A stretch of 64,000 bases of DNA from Cyanobacteriota bacterium (GCA_026389335.1 JAPLIB010000088.1:1-64000), one strand, 5' to 3'. Shown: positions 1 to 6,716, counted from the first letter of the stretch. The notes: generated by a model from the sequence alone, not told the origin. Translations and numbers: made by a program.

Positions 1-584
1 AGGTCTATCCACTGGGGGGCTCCTTTTCCTTCTCGCACCATTGACAATTCATAGCCAGCCCAGCGGCCGTAGCGCGCCCAAAAACTGTCCAAGTCGCGAG
101 GGAGGTAGCCAGGCAACCGGCGAAAGGCTGCACCTTCCAAAAGCGCCACAGCCTCCGGCAAACGCTGGGGATCCACCAGCAAATCGAGATCCCCCCTACC
201 TCGGGTGGTGAGGGTGCCCGTGGTTTGCAGAGCCAATGGGATGCCCTTGATCACCAGCATCGGGATGGCGGCCTGCTCAAACAGGGCCGCCATCTCGCGG
301 GTGAGGCTGGCGAGGGCCAGGGCAGCCATGGCGTCTTGCCGCGCCAGCACCTGGAGAGTGGGTGCCAGATCCGGCACCAGCCTGGCCACGAGCGAATCAC
401 CATGCAGCAGACACTCCAAGCGATGGCGCCGGATGGAGGCCAGAAGCGCCTCTTTTGGCACGGCATCCAGTTGCTGCCTTAAGCCCGCAGGAGCGTCCAG
501 GTTGCCCTCCCGTTCCCGCTGTAACACCAGCCGAACCAGGGCCTTGGTCGCCTCCAGGGCTGCTGGTGTCAACACGGTGTTCAC
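1..584 (-). CDS. Nucleotidyltransferase family protein (lasso-cluster N-type), 3' end outside window
   Basis: The minus-strand reading frame is open from a TGA at 648-650 to the window edge, so the C-terminus is missing. The translation carries the motif GRGDLDLLVDP near residue 130, the G-x-GD-x-D metal-binding signature of the NTP_transf_5 nucleotidyltransferase family, preceded by a typical KGIPLAL strand. The first canonical start in frame is GTG at 584, 57 bases from the divergently transcribed kinase gene, so the two probably share one short promoter region. Proteins of this family accompany the HPr-kinase-like gene in paeninodin and pseudomycoidin type lasso peptide clusters, where the nucleotidyltransferase further modifies the phosphorylated peptide. 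Role here is inferred from that context. The start codon is uncertain because upstream codons contain only rare ATT. Confidence 0.75.
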   Translation of the reverse strand, partial: MNTVLTPAALEATKALVRLVLQREREGNLDAPAGLRQQLDAVPKEALLASIRRHRLECLLHGDSLVARLVPDLAPTLQVLARQDAMAALALASLTREMAALFEQAAIPMLVIKGIPLALQTTGTLTTRGRGDLDLLVDPQRLPEAVALLEGAAFRRLPGYLPRDLDSFWARYGRWAGYELSMVREGKGAPQWID

Positions 585-640
585 CCAGACAGCAGCGAGA
601 TGCTCAGGGATGAGACTAGGAGCAATTCCTCCACCAACGG

Positions 641-1639
641 ATGACCGTCAGCCAGGCCCATTACCGAGCTTTTGAGCTGAACTGGCGCTCCCAAGGCCTG
701 GCGATTCCTGAATTACCAGGCTGTTCGCTGGCTGCCTTAGCCGGAGCCGATCCACTGATCGCAATCGAGCCAGAAGAGCCGGACAGCTGGCCCCAGCTGG
801 AGCCTGGGCCCCACGACACGCCATTTCTGCGGATGGCCCGCGGCGATCTGCGTCTCACCGTGGATGACATCGGGCGCTTTCGGATCAAGGATGGCGAGCG
901 CATCGCCTGGCACCGGCAGCACAGCGGCGTGAGTGACCAGGACATCTGCACCTTTCTGCTGGGTTCGGCGGTGGGGGCCTTGCTGATTCAGCGCGGCATT
1001 CTGGTGTTGCATGGCAATGCGCTGGAAAAAGACGGCCAGGCGATCGTGTGCATGGGCCATTCCGGGGCCGGCAAATCCACCCTGGCCTACGCGCTGATGC
1101 AGCAGGGCTGGCGGCTCCTGGCCGATGACCTGGTGGCCATCAGCCCGGATGGATTGGTACTGCCTGGCATTCCCCGCATCAAGCTCTGGCACGACGCTGC
1201 CAAGGCGTTCGATCTGGATCCGGTCCAGCTGCCGCCGATCCGCCAGGGGATGCACAAATATCTGCTGATGGGAGAAGCGGTTCAGCGCGCCACCGAGGCG
1301 GTGCCCCTACAAGCGCTGTATCTGATCCACCAGCGTCGCCACGACAGCCCAGATCCGGAGGCCAGCCGCATCACCCGGATCACCAGCCAGAAGGCGGCGG
1401 CACTGCGGCTGCGCAATCAGGCGTTCCGCCCCCGGTTTGTGCGTGGACTGGGCCAGGAAGGCCTGAACTTTATGGCTCTGGCGCGGCTTCAGAGCCGGGT
1501 ACCTTTGGCCTCGCTGCCACTGCCAGCAGGGATCGCGGCCATGCAGGACTGGTTGGAGCAGCAGGATCTACTGCAGGCTGTGGCTACGGCAGAGGGGCCG
1601 GCTCCGGCTGAGCAGGACGCGGAGCTGGTGTCGGCATGA
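641..1639 (+). CDS. HPr-kinase-like peptide kinase (lasso K-type)
   Basis: The 332-residue protein has a P-loop GHSGAGKST at 139-147 and a second acidic motif LLADDLVAI at 159-167, the arrangement of HPr kinase/phosphorylase. It lacks the N-terminal domain of genuine HprK, and no HPr phosphotransfer genes are near. In paeninodin-type lasso clusters such proteins phosphorylate the side chain of the C-terminal Ser of the precursor. The precursors at 2925 and 3458 end in Gly-Pro-Ser, which fits that substrate. The stop overlaps the ATG of the sulfotransferase by four bases (ATGA), implying translational coupling. The gene is divergent from the nucleotidyltransferase. The kinase family call is firm; the peptide substrate is an inference. 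Confidence 0.82.
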   Translation: MTVSQAHYRAFELNWRSQGLAIPELPGCSLAALAGADPLIAIEPEEPDSWPQLEPGPHDTPFLRMARGDLRLTVDDIGRFRIKDGERIAWHRQHSGVSDQDICTFLLGSAVGALLIQRGILVLHGNALEKDGQAIVCMGHSGAGKSTLAYALMQQGWRLLADDLVAISPDGLVLPGIPRIKLWHDAAKAFDLDPVQLPPIRQGMHKYLLMGEAVQRATEAVPLQALYLIHQRRHDSPDPEASRITRITSQKAAALRLRNQAFRPRFVRGLGQEGLNFMALARLQSRVPLASLPLPAGIAAMQDWLEQQDLLQAVATAEGPAPAEQDAELVSA

Positions 1640-2553
1640 GCAGCCCGGAACCCTACTGGTATCTGGCCAGTTATCCCAAATCCGGCAACACCTGGTGCCG
1701 GGTTTTTATTACGGAACTTAGGCGCTTGGCGGGGCTCGACAGTGCTGATGCCACCGCATCTGCCCAACAAGAGGAACAAGCGCTCCGGCTCAACAGGGAC
1801 CTGGCAACCGGCTCGATCGTGAGCAGCCGCCATTGGCTCGATGATCAGCTGGGTATCGACAGCAGCGATCTGTGCTGGGCTGAACTGGATAAGGTGCGGG
1901 GCCGTGTGGGCCATCAGCGGGCCCTCTATGCGGAATGCCTGCGATACCACAAGGTGCACGATGCCTTCACCAGCCCTGATTCCGCTGGCCGGCCGGTGGT
2001 GCCCACCGAGGGGTGCCGGGGGGCGGTGGTGATGATCCGCCATCCGGCGGATGTGGCGGTGTCGCTGGGCCATTTCTTCTCGTGGGAGCTGGAGCGTTGC
2101 GTGGCCTTTCTGTTAAACGAGGAGGCAGCGCTGTGCCGCTCAAGCAAACGGGGCGGCCAACAGGTGCGCCAGTTCATGGGCAGCTGGGCCCACCATGGGC
2201 AGAGCTGGGTGGACCAGCAGCAGATCCCGGTGCTGCTTCTGCGCTACGAAGACCTGCTGGTGCAACCGGAGCACCACTTCCGGCGGCTGGCCACCTTTCT
2301 CGACCTGCCTGCTGAAGAGCCGCTAATCCGGGAGGCTGTGGCCAACACCCGCTTTGACAAGCTCCGCGCCAAGGAAGACGCGGAGGGTGGATTCCACGAG
2401 CGCCCGGAGGGCTGTGAGCGATTTTTCAGGTCTGGCCGCAGCGGCGAGGGCCGTGAGCAGCTCACGGCTGAGCAGATCCTGCAACTTGAGGAGGCTTTCT
2501 CAGAAACGCTGATTCGTTTTGGCTACGCGCTGAACCCATCAGTGGCAGCATGA
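1636..2553 (+). CDS. PAPS-dependent sulfotransferase
   Basis: The 305-residue protein begins with YWYLASYPKSGNTW; YPKSGNTW at 13-20 is the 5'-phosphosulfate-binding loop of Sulfotransfer_1 enzymes. RHPADVAVS at 135-143 is the 3'-phosphate-binding region. Its reaction would be transfer of sulfate from PAPS to a hydroxyl or similar acceptor. The four-base overlap with the kinase and the position directly before the precursor peptide cassettes suggest the acceptor is the lasso-like peptide or a sugar/phosphate added to it. That would be an additional tailoring step, but acceptance is not shown by the sequence. No signal peptide is seen, so it should act in the cytoplasm. Confidence 0.85.
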   Translation: MSSPEPYWYLASYPKSGNTWCRVFITELRRLAGLDSADATASAQQEEQALRLNRDLATGSIVSSRHWLDDQLGIDSSDLCWAELDKVRGRVGHQRALYAECLRYHKVHDAFTSPDSAGRPVVPTEGCRGAVVMIRHPADVAVSLGHFFSWELERCVAFLLNEEAALCRSSKRGGQQVRQFMGSWAHHGQSWVDQQQIPVLLLRYEDLLVQPEHHFRRLATFLDLPAEEPLIREAVANTRFDKLRAKEDAEGGFHERPEGCERFFRSGRSGEGREQLTAEQILQLEEAFSETLIRFGYALNPSVAA

Positions 2554-2924
2554 GACGCAGTGGTGCACACCCCCTCAACACGCCTCAACGCCCCTCTGCG
2601 GTGCTCTCAAGGTGCTGCTGCTGGAGTGCTGAAACCTTGAGGGGCACTGCGTTTGGGGTGGTGCTGGGGGTGCTTGGGGGAAGAGGTGCTTTGAGGGTCG
2701 TTGGTGGTGGTTGTGGCGTGAAAAATGGCTTTATTTGTGGATTACGGCGACTGCTCGGGAGGGGTTGCAGTGCTGCTGGAGGTGGCGTTGAGGCACTGGG
2801 AAGCGTATGGAGTGCCTGTTGGGTGTGGCGGGGGCGTGGTGGGTGGAAAATTTATCGACGTCGGTCAATAGACGCAATGGGAGCACGGGAATTAAACACA
2901 ACTTAATTGCCTATTGCCTGACTT
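2554..2924 (+). other. Non-coding leader region before the first precursor cassette
   Basis: This 371-base stretch lies between the sulfotransferase and the first precursor gene. It holds a strong inverted repeat at 2601-2647, the start of the first duplicated cassette at 2754, and a small palindrome AATTAA-N7-TTAATT at about 2891-2908, only 17 bases before the precursor ATG. The palindrome could be an operator. A 118-codon open frame here is repetitive, Gly/Cys-rich and probably not coding. No convincing -35/-10 pair was seen. Confidence 0.5.
2601..2647 (+). terminator. Inverted repeat after the sulfotransferase gene
   Basis: CTCAAGGT and ACCTTGAG form perfect arms, and the flanks GTGC/GCAC extend the stem to about 13 pairs with one irregularity and a loop of about 20 bases. 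It starts 48 bases after the sulfotransferase stop. There is no T-run, so it may be a weak terminator, an mRNA-stabilising hairpin or a processing site separating the tailoring genes from the precursor genes. Confidence 0.35.
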
Positions 2925-3083
2925 ATGACTTCTGCTGACCGCAACGACCTGATGCCCGCTCAAGAAAAGTTGGAGTGGGTCACACCGAAGATTTCGCTGA
3001 TGGAGGCGGGGGAGACGGATGGGCAACAAAAAGGTGGAGGGCGAGAGACGGGAGGTCCACAAAGCTTTTTTGGTCCTTCCTAA
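2925..3083 (+). CDS. Lasso-like precursor peptide, copy A
   Basis: This 52-residue ORF starts at an ATG six bases after an in-frame TGA, which fixes the start. The leader (residues 1-32) contains W18-V-T-P21-x-I23, matching the Y/W-x-x-P-x-L/I recognition element of lasso leaders, and has Thr31 at position -2. The predicted core is GQQKGGGRETGGPQSFFGPS. It begins with Gly1 and has Glu9, which would allow a nine-member Gly1-Glu9 isopeptide macrolactam. The C-terminal Ser is the type of residue phosphorylated by paeninodin-type kinases. The gene follows a kinase and sulfotransferase on the same strand and is followed by a hairpin at 3131. No Shine-Dalgarno is visible. Ring and cleavage site are predictions. 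Confidence 0.8.
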   Translation: MTSADRNDLMPAQEKLEWVTPKISLMEAGETDGQQKGGGRETGGPQSFFGPS

Positions 3084-3130
3084 CCATTTGGAAAATCCTG
3101 CCCACACCTACACAAATCAACAACACCAAC

Positions 3131-3151
3131 GGGTGTGCAAAGACCCCTTTT
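3131..3151 (+). terminator. Imperfect intrinsic terminator of precursor A
   Basis: GGGTGT-GCAA-AGACCC followed by CTTTTATT is the same element as the perfect terminators after copies B and C, but one stem pair is mismatched. It lies 47 bases after the stop. It may therefore leak transcription into copy B. Confidence 0.6.
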
Positions 3152-3420
3152 ATTCCCTACTATTTCCCACCCTTCTTCCCATAAATATCCCGTATAAGAC
3201 TCAGCACCAATGCCTCAAGGTTGCGAAACTGCCTGTGAGTTTTCTGTAACTCTTGGAGCATTGCTGCTTCTACTGGTGGGATTTCTCGGGAGTGGTTGCA
3301 GTGCTGCTGGGGTGGCGTTGAGGGCACAGGGCGGCGTTGGAGTGCCTGTGGGGTCTTGGTAGGGTCTTGTGGGCGGGTGCTGAAGAGTGCTGCAGATGGG
3401 AGGCGGTGCGGGTATTATTT

Positions 3421-3453
3421 GCCTGCTGCCTGCTGCCTGCTGCCTGCTGCCTG
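3421..3453 (+). repeat. Heptamer tandem repeat GCCTGCT directly upstream of precursor B
   Basis: Four complete GCCTGCT units and one partial unit end four bases before the precursor B start codon. Copies A and C have only one or two related units at this position. The tract occupies the position of the ribosome-binding region and could vary in length by slippage. Confidence 0.85.
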
Positions 3454-3457
3454 ACTT

Positions 3458-3610
3458 ATGACTTCCGCTGACCGCAACGACCTGATGCCTGCTCAAGAGA
3501 AGTTGGAGTGGGTCACTCCGAGTATTTCGCTGATGGAAGCGGAGGATACGGCGGGGTCAAAAATAGCCTCTGTAAAAGAACGCAATAAGACTCTTACTGG
3601 ACCGTCCTAA
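3458..3610 (+). CDS. Lasso-like precursor peptide, copy B
   Basis: This 50-residue ORF has an in-frame TGA six bases before its ATG. Its leader differs from copy A at only four of 32 residues (K22S, G29E, E30D, D32A) and keeps W18-V-T-P21-x-I23 and Thr31. The predicted core is GSKIASVKERNKTLTGPS, unlike copy A except for Gly1, Glu9 and the terminal Gly-Pro-Ser. Conservation of just the two ring-forming residues and the C-terminal Ser in an otherwise new core is the strongest internal evidence for lasso chemistry with C-terminal modification. A perfect terminator lies 50 bases after the stop. Confidence 0.78.
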   Translation: MTSADRNDLMPAQEKLEWVTPSISLMEAEDTAGSKIASVKERNKTLTGPS

Positions 3611-3660
3611 CTATCTTGGCATAATCCTTGCCCACACCAGCAAAACCCAATAACACCAAC

Positions 3661-3681
3661 GGGTCTGCAAAGACCCTTTTT
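3661..3681 (+). terminator. Intrinsic terminator of precursor B
   Basis: GGGTCT-GCAA-AGACCC is a perfect six-pair stem with a GCAA tetraloop, followed directly by TTTTT. Confidence 0.85.
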
Positions 3682-3683
3682 AA

Positions 3684-4253
3684 TACTTTGAGGCATTGAT
3701 CACCTGGCACGCCTGCTACTGATTTTGGATTGGGCGGCAGGGTTGAGGGTGCTAATGATGTTTTGTTTGCCAGTAGATAGATAAGTTTTCGCAGCAAAGC
3801 AATGGCGACAATAAGTGCCGCAAGATGATTGCTTGGTGGTCTATTTGTAGGTTTATTTTTCCTCCAATACAGCATTTAGTACCTTAACTGTTATTCAGGC
3901 ATTCGTCATCATTCCAACGTGGTGCATTGCAAAGGCGAAACTGCTGGGCGATGTGATGCCAGTGCTCGGGGAGTTGTTGCTGCATGGGCAGGTTGAGTAG
4001 CAGTGCTTGCTGAGCAATACATTGCCTATGGCGTTTGCTATTGCCTTGTGCTCTGGTGGCAGTGCCTTTGAGCAGGGCAATCAACTTGCTGCCCCATTAT
4101 TTAGTTTTGATTGGTTTTGATTTGCAGCGGTATTTTCTGCAGAAGTATTGATATCTCCTAGAGCATCCAGTGAGTGTGGGTGCAAGTTGCAGAAAGGCAG
4201 GATGCAAATCGCTCAATCCATCTGCTTCTAATCTGCTGTAGTGCCCGTAGTTG
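3684..4253. other. AT-richer DNA without a recognisable gene
   Basis: About 570 bases of lower GC content lie between precursor B and the IS remnant. Only short frames occur. One minus-strand frame around 3755-3827 translates to a stretch containing LAALIVAIALLRKLIYLLAN, which faintly resembles the C-terminal end of an IS110-type transposase; this is too weak to call. The stretch is part of the DNA inserted between cassettes B and C. Confidence 0.4.
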
Positions 4254-5019
4254 GGGCCTCCTGAATAATGGCAGAGCTGCTGCGCCGCAATGAATCTGAG
4301 CAGTTTTTAGCGGTAAAATGTACGCATATGGGCCCATTTGTGCCCAAAAGCCGCCCAGAGTTTTCCGCATGTATCGGCGCGAGCACCGTGATCAGCTCTC
4401 GTTCAAGGATTTATTCCTGCCATTTGGTGGACAACTCTCGGGTGACAATCGCTGGATCAAGCTCGCCGAGCTGATTCCTATAACGAAGGAGAAGACCTGA
4501 AAGCCCAGGCAAGGGCCTATCGCCGTCGTCATGGTCACTACCCCAAGGTGATCTGTGCAGATCAGATCTATAGAACTCGCGCCAATCGAGCCTTCTGCCT
4601 GCGCCATGGCATTCGCTTGAGTGGTCCAAGTCTCGGACGCCCCAAGAGTGATCCAGAGTTATTGGCTGAAGAGAAGCGCCAGTTCCTGGATGATCAGAGA
4701 CAACGCAACGCCGTCGAGGGCAAGATCGGTCAAGGCAAACGACGGTTTGGATTGGGTCTGATCCGCGAGAAGCTTGCTGTCACCCAAGGTGCAACCATTG
4801 CACTGAATGTGCTGGTGATGAACCTCGAGAAGCTGCTGGAGCTTCTTTTTGTCCTTTTTGCGGCCTTGCTACACCTTCTACTGGCCAATGAAGGCGGTCG
4901 GTGTATTTGCACTGTGCCACTGAAGCCTCAGATAGCCGCGGCGTGATGATCGGGCTGCGTGCTCAACCAAAATCCATTGTTGTTGAGGCTGACCCCGAAT
5001 TCACGTTCTCAGGAGGCCC
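4254..5019 (+). mobile_element. Internally deleted IS5-like insertion sequence
   Basis: The ends carry perfect 11-base inverted repeats, GGGCCTCCTGA at 4254-4264 and TCAGGAGGCCC at 5009-5019, which bracket both ends of a broken transposase. The element is about 766 bases, roughly half of a normal IS5-group element, because the middle of the transposase gene is missing. No clear target duplication is seen. It cannot move unaided but could be mobilised by a complete relative. Confidence 0.7.
4369..4946 (+). pseudogene. IS5-family transposase, internal deletion and frameshift
   Basis: The N-terminal piece from ATG 4369 reads MYRREHRDQLSF and then LFLPFGGQL, typical of IS5-group transposases, up to AELIP near 4472. 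There the frame changes and the sequence jumps to the C-terminal piece (YRRRHGHYPKVICADQIYRT, later RQRNAVEGKIGQGKRRFG). That piece contains the conserved Y-x-x-R-x-N-R and final E-G-x-I-G-x-G-K-R elements. The catalytic central part with the first DDE aspartates is gone. The C-terminal frame ends at 4946. Confidence 0.75.
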
Positions 5020-5060
5020 TAATTGGTGCGCGGCGCGTAAAGCCTTGCCTTGGGTGATGC

Positions 5061-5573
5061 TTACGCCTTGACTGTGACGTAATCATCTAGCAGTTCAGGC
5101 TTATCTCCTTTGCCGCGATCCCAGTGGCGCGGCACGCCTACTTTTTCAAAGCCGCAAGCGCATAGAAGTCGAGACATAGATGTATTCTCCCTGGACACCG
5201 AAGCACCGAATCGATTTACAGAAAAAAATTGATACATTAAGTCTTTGAGGGCAAAAATAAAGGATTTTCCAATACCTTTTGATCTAAAGGGCGGCCAAAG
5301 GGCTGCGGCTTCGACTCCTATACGAAAATGATATAGCTTCTCGAAATTGGCTGACTCCTCGGCAGTAAAAAAGCCTACAGATCTATCTCCAATTCGGGCA
5401 CATGCTACCAATCTAGACCGGCTGGCGTGTCCGTCTTGGTAGTGGAGCAGGTAGCGGAACATTGCCTGATCACTGTCTGGTAAGGAAATTCGTCCTAAGC
5501 TTTTTCTGTGAGTGGATATATCCTTGGCTAGAGTCAGGACTTCTGATCGGTCAATGGGGTTAAAAGTAAGCAT
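5061..5573 (-). CDS. GNAT-family N-acetyltransferase
   Basis: The 170-residue protein shows the acetyl-CoA pyrophosphate loop as RSKGIG at 97-102 and the later GNAT element ENTSMSRLLCACGFEKVG near the C-terminus, where a bypassed side chain and the final strand are expected. The substrate cannot be read from the sequence. It is AT-richer than the core genes of the window and sits inside the block inserted between precursor cassettes B and C, next to the IS remnant. Transfer with the island is likely. Acetylation of the lasso-like peptide is possible, but its opposite orientation and different history argue that it is a passenger. Confidence 0.7.
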   Translation of the reverse strand: MLTFNPIDRSEVLTLAKDISTHRKSLGRISLPDSDQAMFRYLLHYQDGHASRSRLVACARIGDRSVGFFTAEESANFEKLYHFRIGVEAAALWPPFRSKGIGKSFIFALKDLMYQFFSVNRFGASVSRENTSMSRLLCACGFEKVGVPRHWDRGKGDKPELLDDYVTVKA

Positions 5574-5849
5574 TTAGCATGATGAATGAAAAGATTGCGC
5601 GTGCTTGATGAGGCGCTCTGATCGCCCCGACTTTTCTGGCTTGATCACAGTCTTTCCTGTCTGCTGTCGACAGCACCATTCGATTTTTTAAAAATTTAAT
5701 TGTGCGACTTTGCGAGATCCTCGAATGTTAAGCAATCGCAACTTTTGCTGCTGTGTTCTGTGAGGGTCTTGCAGCAGTTTTATGGGCGGGTGCTGAAGAG
5801 TGAGGCAGGTGGGAGGCGGAATAGGTATTATTCGCCTGCTGCCTGCCCG

Positions 5850-6041
5850 ATGACTTCTGCTGGCGACAACGACCTGATGCCCACTCAAGAGAAGTTGGAG
5901 TGGGTCACTCCGAAGATTTCGCTGATGGAGGCGGGGGAAACGGCGGGCAATAAGAAGAATAATTTCAAAGAAATAAATCAGGGTCGGGACCCTCCTAACC
6001 ATCTTGGCATAATCCCCGCCCACACCAACAAAAACCAATAA
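5850..6041 (+). CDS. Lasso-like precursor peptide, copy C, with probable 3' frameshift
   Basis: The leader keeps W18-V-T-P21-K-I23 and Thr31, and differs from copy A at D5G, R6D, A12T and D32A. The core starts GNKKNNFKE, so Gly1 and Glu9 are again present. The frame then runs past the position where the sister copies stop, giving a 63-residue peptide ending at 6041. In another frame the same DNA reads GGA CCC TCC TAA (Gly-Pro-Ser-stop at 5987-5998), 50 bases before the terminator exactly as in copy B. A single frameshift after the ring region therefore probably replaced the Gly-Pro-Ser tail by an extended one. It may be a decaying copy or encode an altered tail. Confidence 0.62.
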   Translation: MTSAGDNDLMPTQEKLEWVTPKISLMEAGETAGNKKNNFKEINQGRDPPNHLGIIPAHTNKNQ

Positions 6042-6048
6042 CACCCAT

Positions 6049-6070
6049 GGGTCTGCAAAGACCCTTTTTT
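6049..6070 (+). terminator. Intrinsic terminator of precursor C
   Basis: GGGTCT-GCAA-AGACCC followed by TTTTTT is identical in stem and loop to the terminator of copy B. Confidence 0.85.
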
Positions 6071-6389
6071 ATTGCTTTCTATCTCCCACCCTTATTCCCG
6101 TATTCTTCCCGTATAAGACCCAGCACCAGTGCCTCAAGATTGCGAAACTACTTGTGAGTTTTCTGTAGGTCTTCGAGCATTGCTGCTGCTGCGGGTGGGA
6201 TATACGCAAGGCAATGGTCTTCGTTTAAGCGCCTGTTGGTATAGCCCAGTCAAAAACGCATCGGTAGTGGAAAGGTCAGACCATCAGCACTAATGGCCGG
6301 ATGGCTACAGCCGACGAAGTTTTTCAGCCTGAGTAGCCTTCCAGTGATCTGAGGACTCAGCAGAGTTACCGCTGGAGTCACCACCGCCG

Positions 6390-6599
6390 ATGCCCACGCT
6401 GCTGGATGCACCGCTCACGCTCGAGCAGATGGCGGCCTCCACCATGTCGATGATGTCGGTCGCCGCTGATGCCAGGGAGACCATGCCGCTGGAATCTGCT
6501 GGGCTGCGGCGTACCGCTGCCCGGGGCCTGGGGATTGTGCAGCGTGACCTGCTGCGGGAGGCCATGGAGCTGGAGCTCGCACCCGGCGACCTGCCCTAG
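6390..6599 (+). CDS. Small hypothetical protein, doubtful
   Basis: A 69-codon frame encodes an acidic, helix-prone peptide (LTLEQMAAS, then IVQRDLLREAMELELAPGDLP). The local GC content rises here compared with the island. No family is recognised, no ribosome-binding site precedes the ATG, and overlapping frames on both strands are also open, so it may be a gene remnant from the island end. The rest of 6201-6669 shows no feature. Confidence 0.25.
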   Translation: MPTLLDAPLTLEQMAASTMSMMSVAADARETMPLESAGLRRTAARGLGIVQRDLLREAMELELAPGDLP

Positions 6600-6669
6600 C
6601 TTCTGCGCTAGATCAATTCCTATAAAGAAATTTAGCCCAGTCATAGAGCAGTATCTTGACTGTTTCAGG

Positions 6670-6716
6670 CTTGCATGGCGTGCAGGGGGTCAGCGGTTCG
6701 AATCCGCTTGGCTCCA
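6670..6716 (+). tRNA. 3' fragment of tRNA-Ala(GGC), probable island attachment site
   Basis: The 47 bases contain an anticodon stem CTTGC/GCAGG around the loop ATGGCGT (anticodon GGC), a T-arm AGCGG-TTCGAAT-CCGCT, and the acceptor 3' strand TGGCTCC plus A. The complementary 5' acceptor GGAGCCA and a proper D-arm are absent upstream; only a D-arm-like TAGCCCAGTCATAGAGC is seen, wrongly spaced. A 3' tRNA piece of this length is the usual crossover core left at the far end of an element integrated into a tRNA gene. The intact tRNA-Ala(GGC) is predicted left of the window. Confidence 0.75.

Larger units (their letters stand above)
2754..3283 (+). repeat. Precursor cassette A (tandem duplicate)
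   Basis: This unit of about 530 bases comprises a G-rich upstream block (GTTGCAGTGCTGCTGG followed by GGTGGCGTTGAGG), the precursor gene, a terminator-like hairpin, and a downstream block running from about 3153 to 3283. The upstream block recurs in cassette B. The downstream block recurs almost intact after cassette C. Cassette B starts immediately at 3285, so A and B are direct tandem copies; the precursor ATGs lie 533 bases apart. Confidence 0.75.
3285..3683 (+). repeat. Precursor cassette B (tandem duplicate)
   Basis: It repeats the upstream block of cassette A, then a block rich in GGGCGGGTGCTGAAGAGTG that is shared with cassette C, then the precursor gene and its terminator. Unlike A and C it lacks the downstream block: homology stops just after the terminator, where unrelated AT-richer DNA begins. 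This marks the left edge of a later insertion. Confidence 0.75.
5762..6200 (+). repeat. Precursor cassette C
   Basis: It has the upstream block of cassette B (GGGCGGGTGCTGAAGAGTG and GGTATTATT), the precursor gene, a perfect terminator, and the downstream block of cassette A (CCCGTATAAGAC, GTGCCTCAAG, GAGTTTTCTGTA). The combination shows that A, B and C were once contiguous copies and that foreign DNA separated B from C. Confidence 0.75.

Noticed and set aside
2550-2906. 118-codon open frame after the sulfotransferase
   Set aside because: Gly/Cys-rich, lies in repeat DNA with a hairpin and has no ribosome-binding site or family resemblance.
3215-3496. Minus-strand frames across the precursor cassettes
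   Set aside because: They mirror the conserved plus-strand leaders and contain the repeat tracts; the plus-strand frames are better supported by stops, terminators and conserved residues.
3594-3875. Possible IS110-type transposase end on the minus strand
   Set aside because: Only about 25 residues show a faint resemblance and the frame crosses the precursor B gene.
6600-6716. Complete tRNA gene or tRNA with intron
   Set aside because: There is no 5' acceptor strand and the D-arm-like piece is degenerate and mis-spaced; only the 3' half is real.
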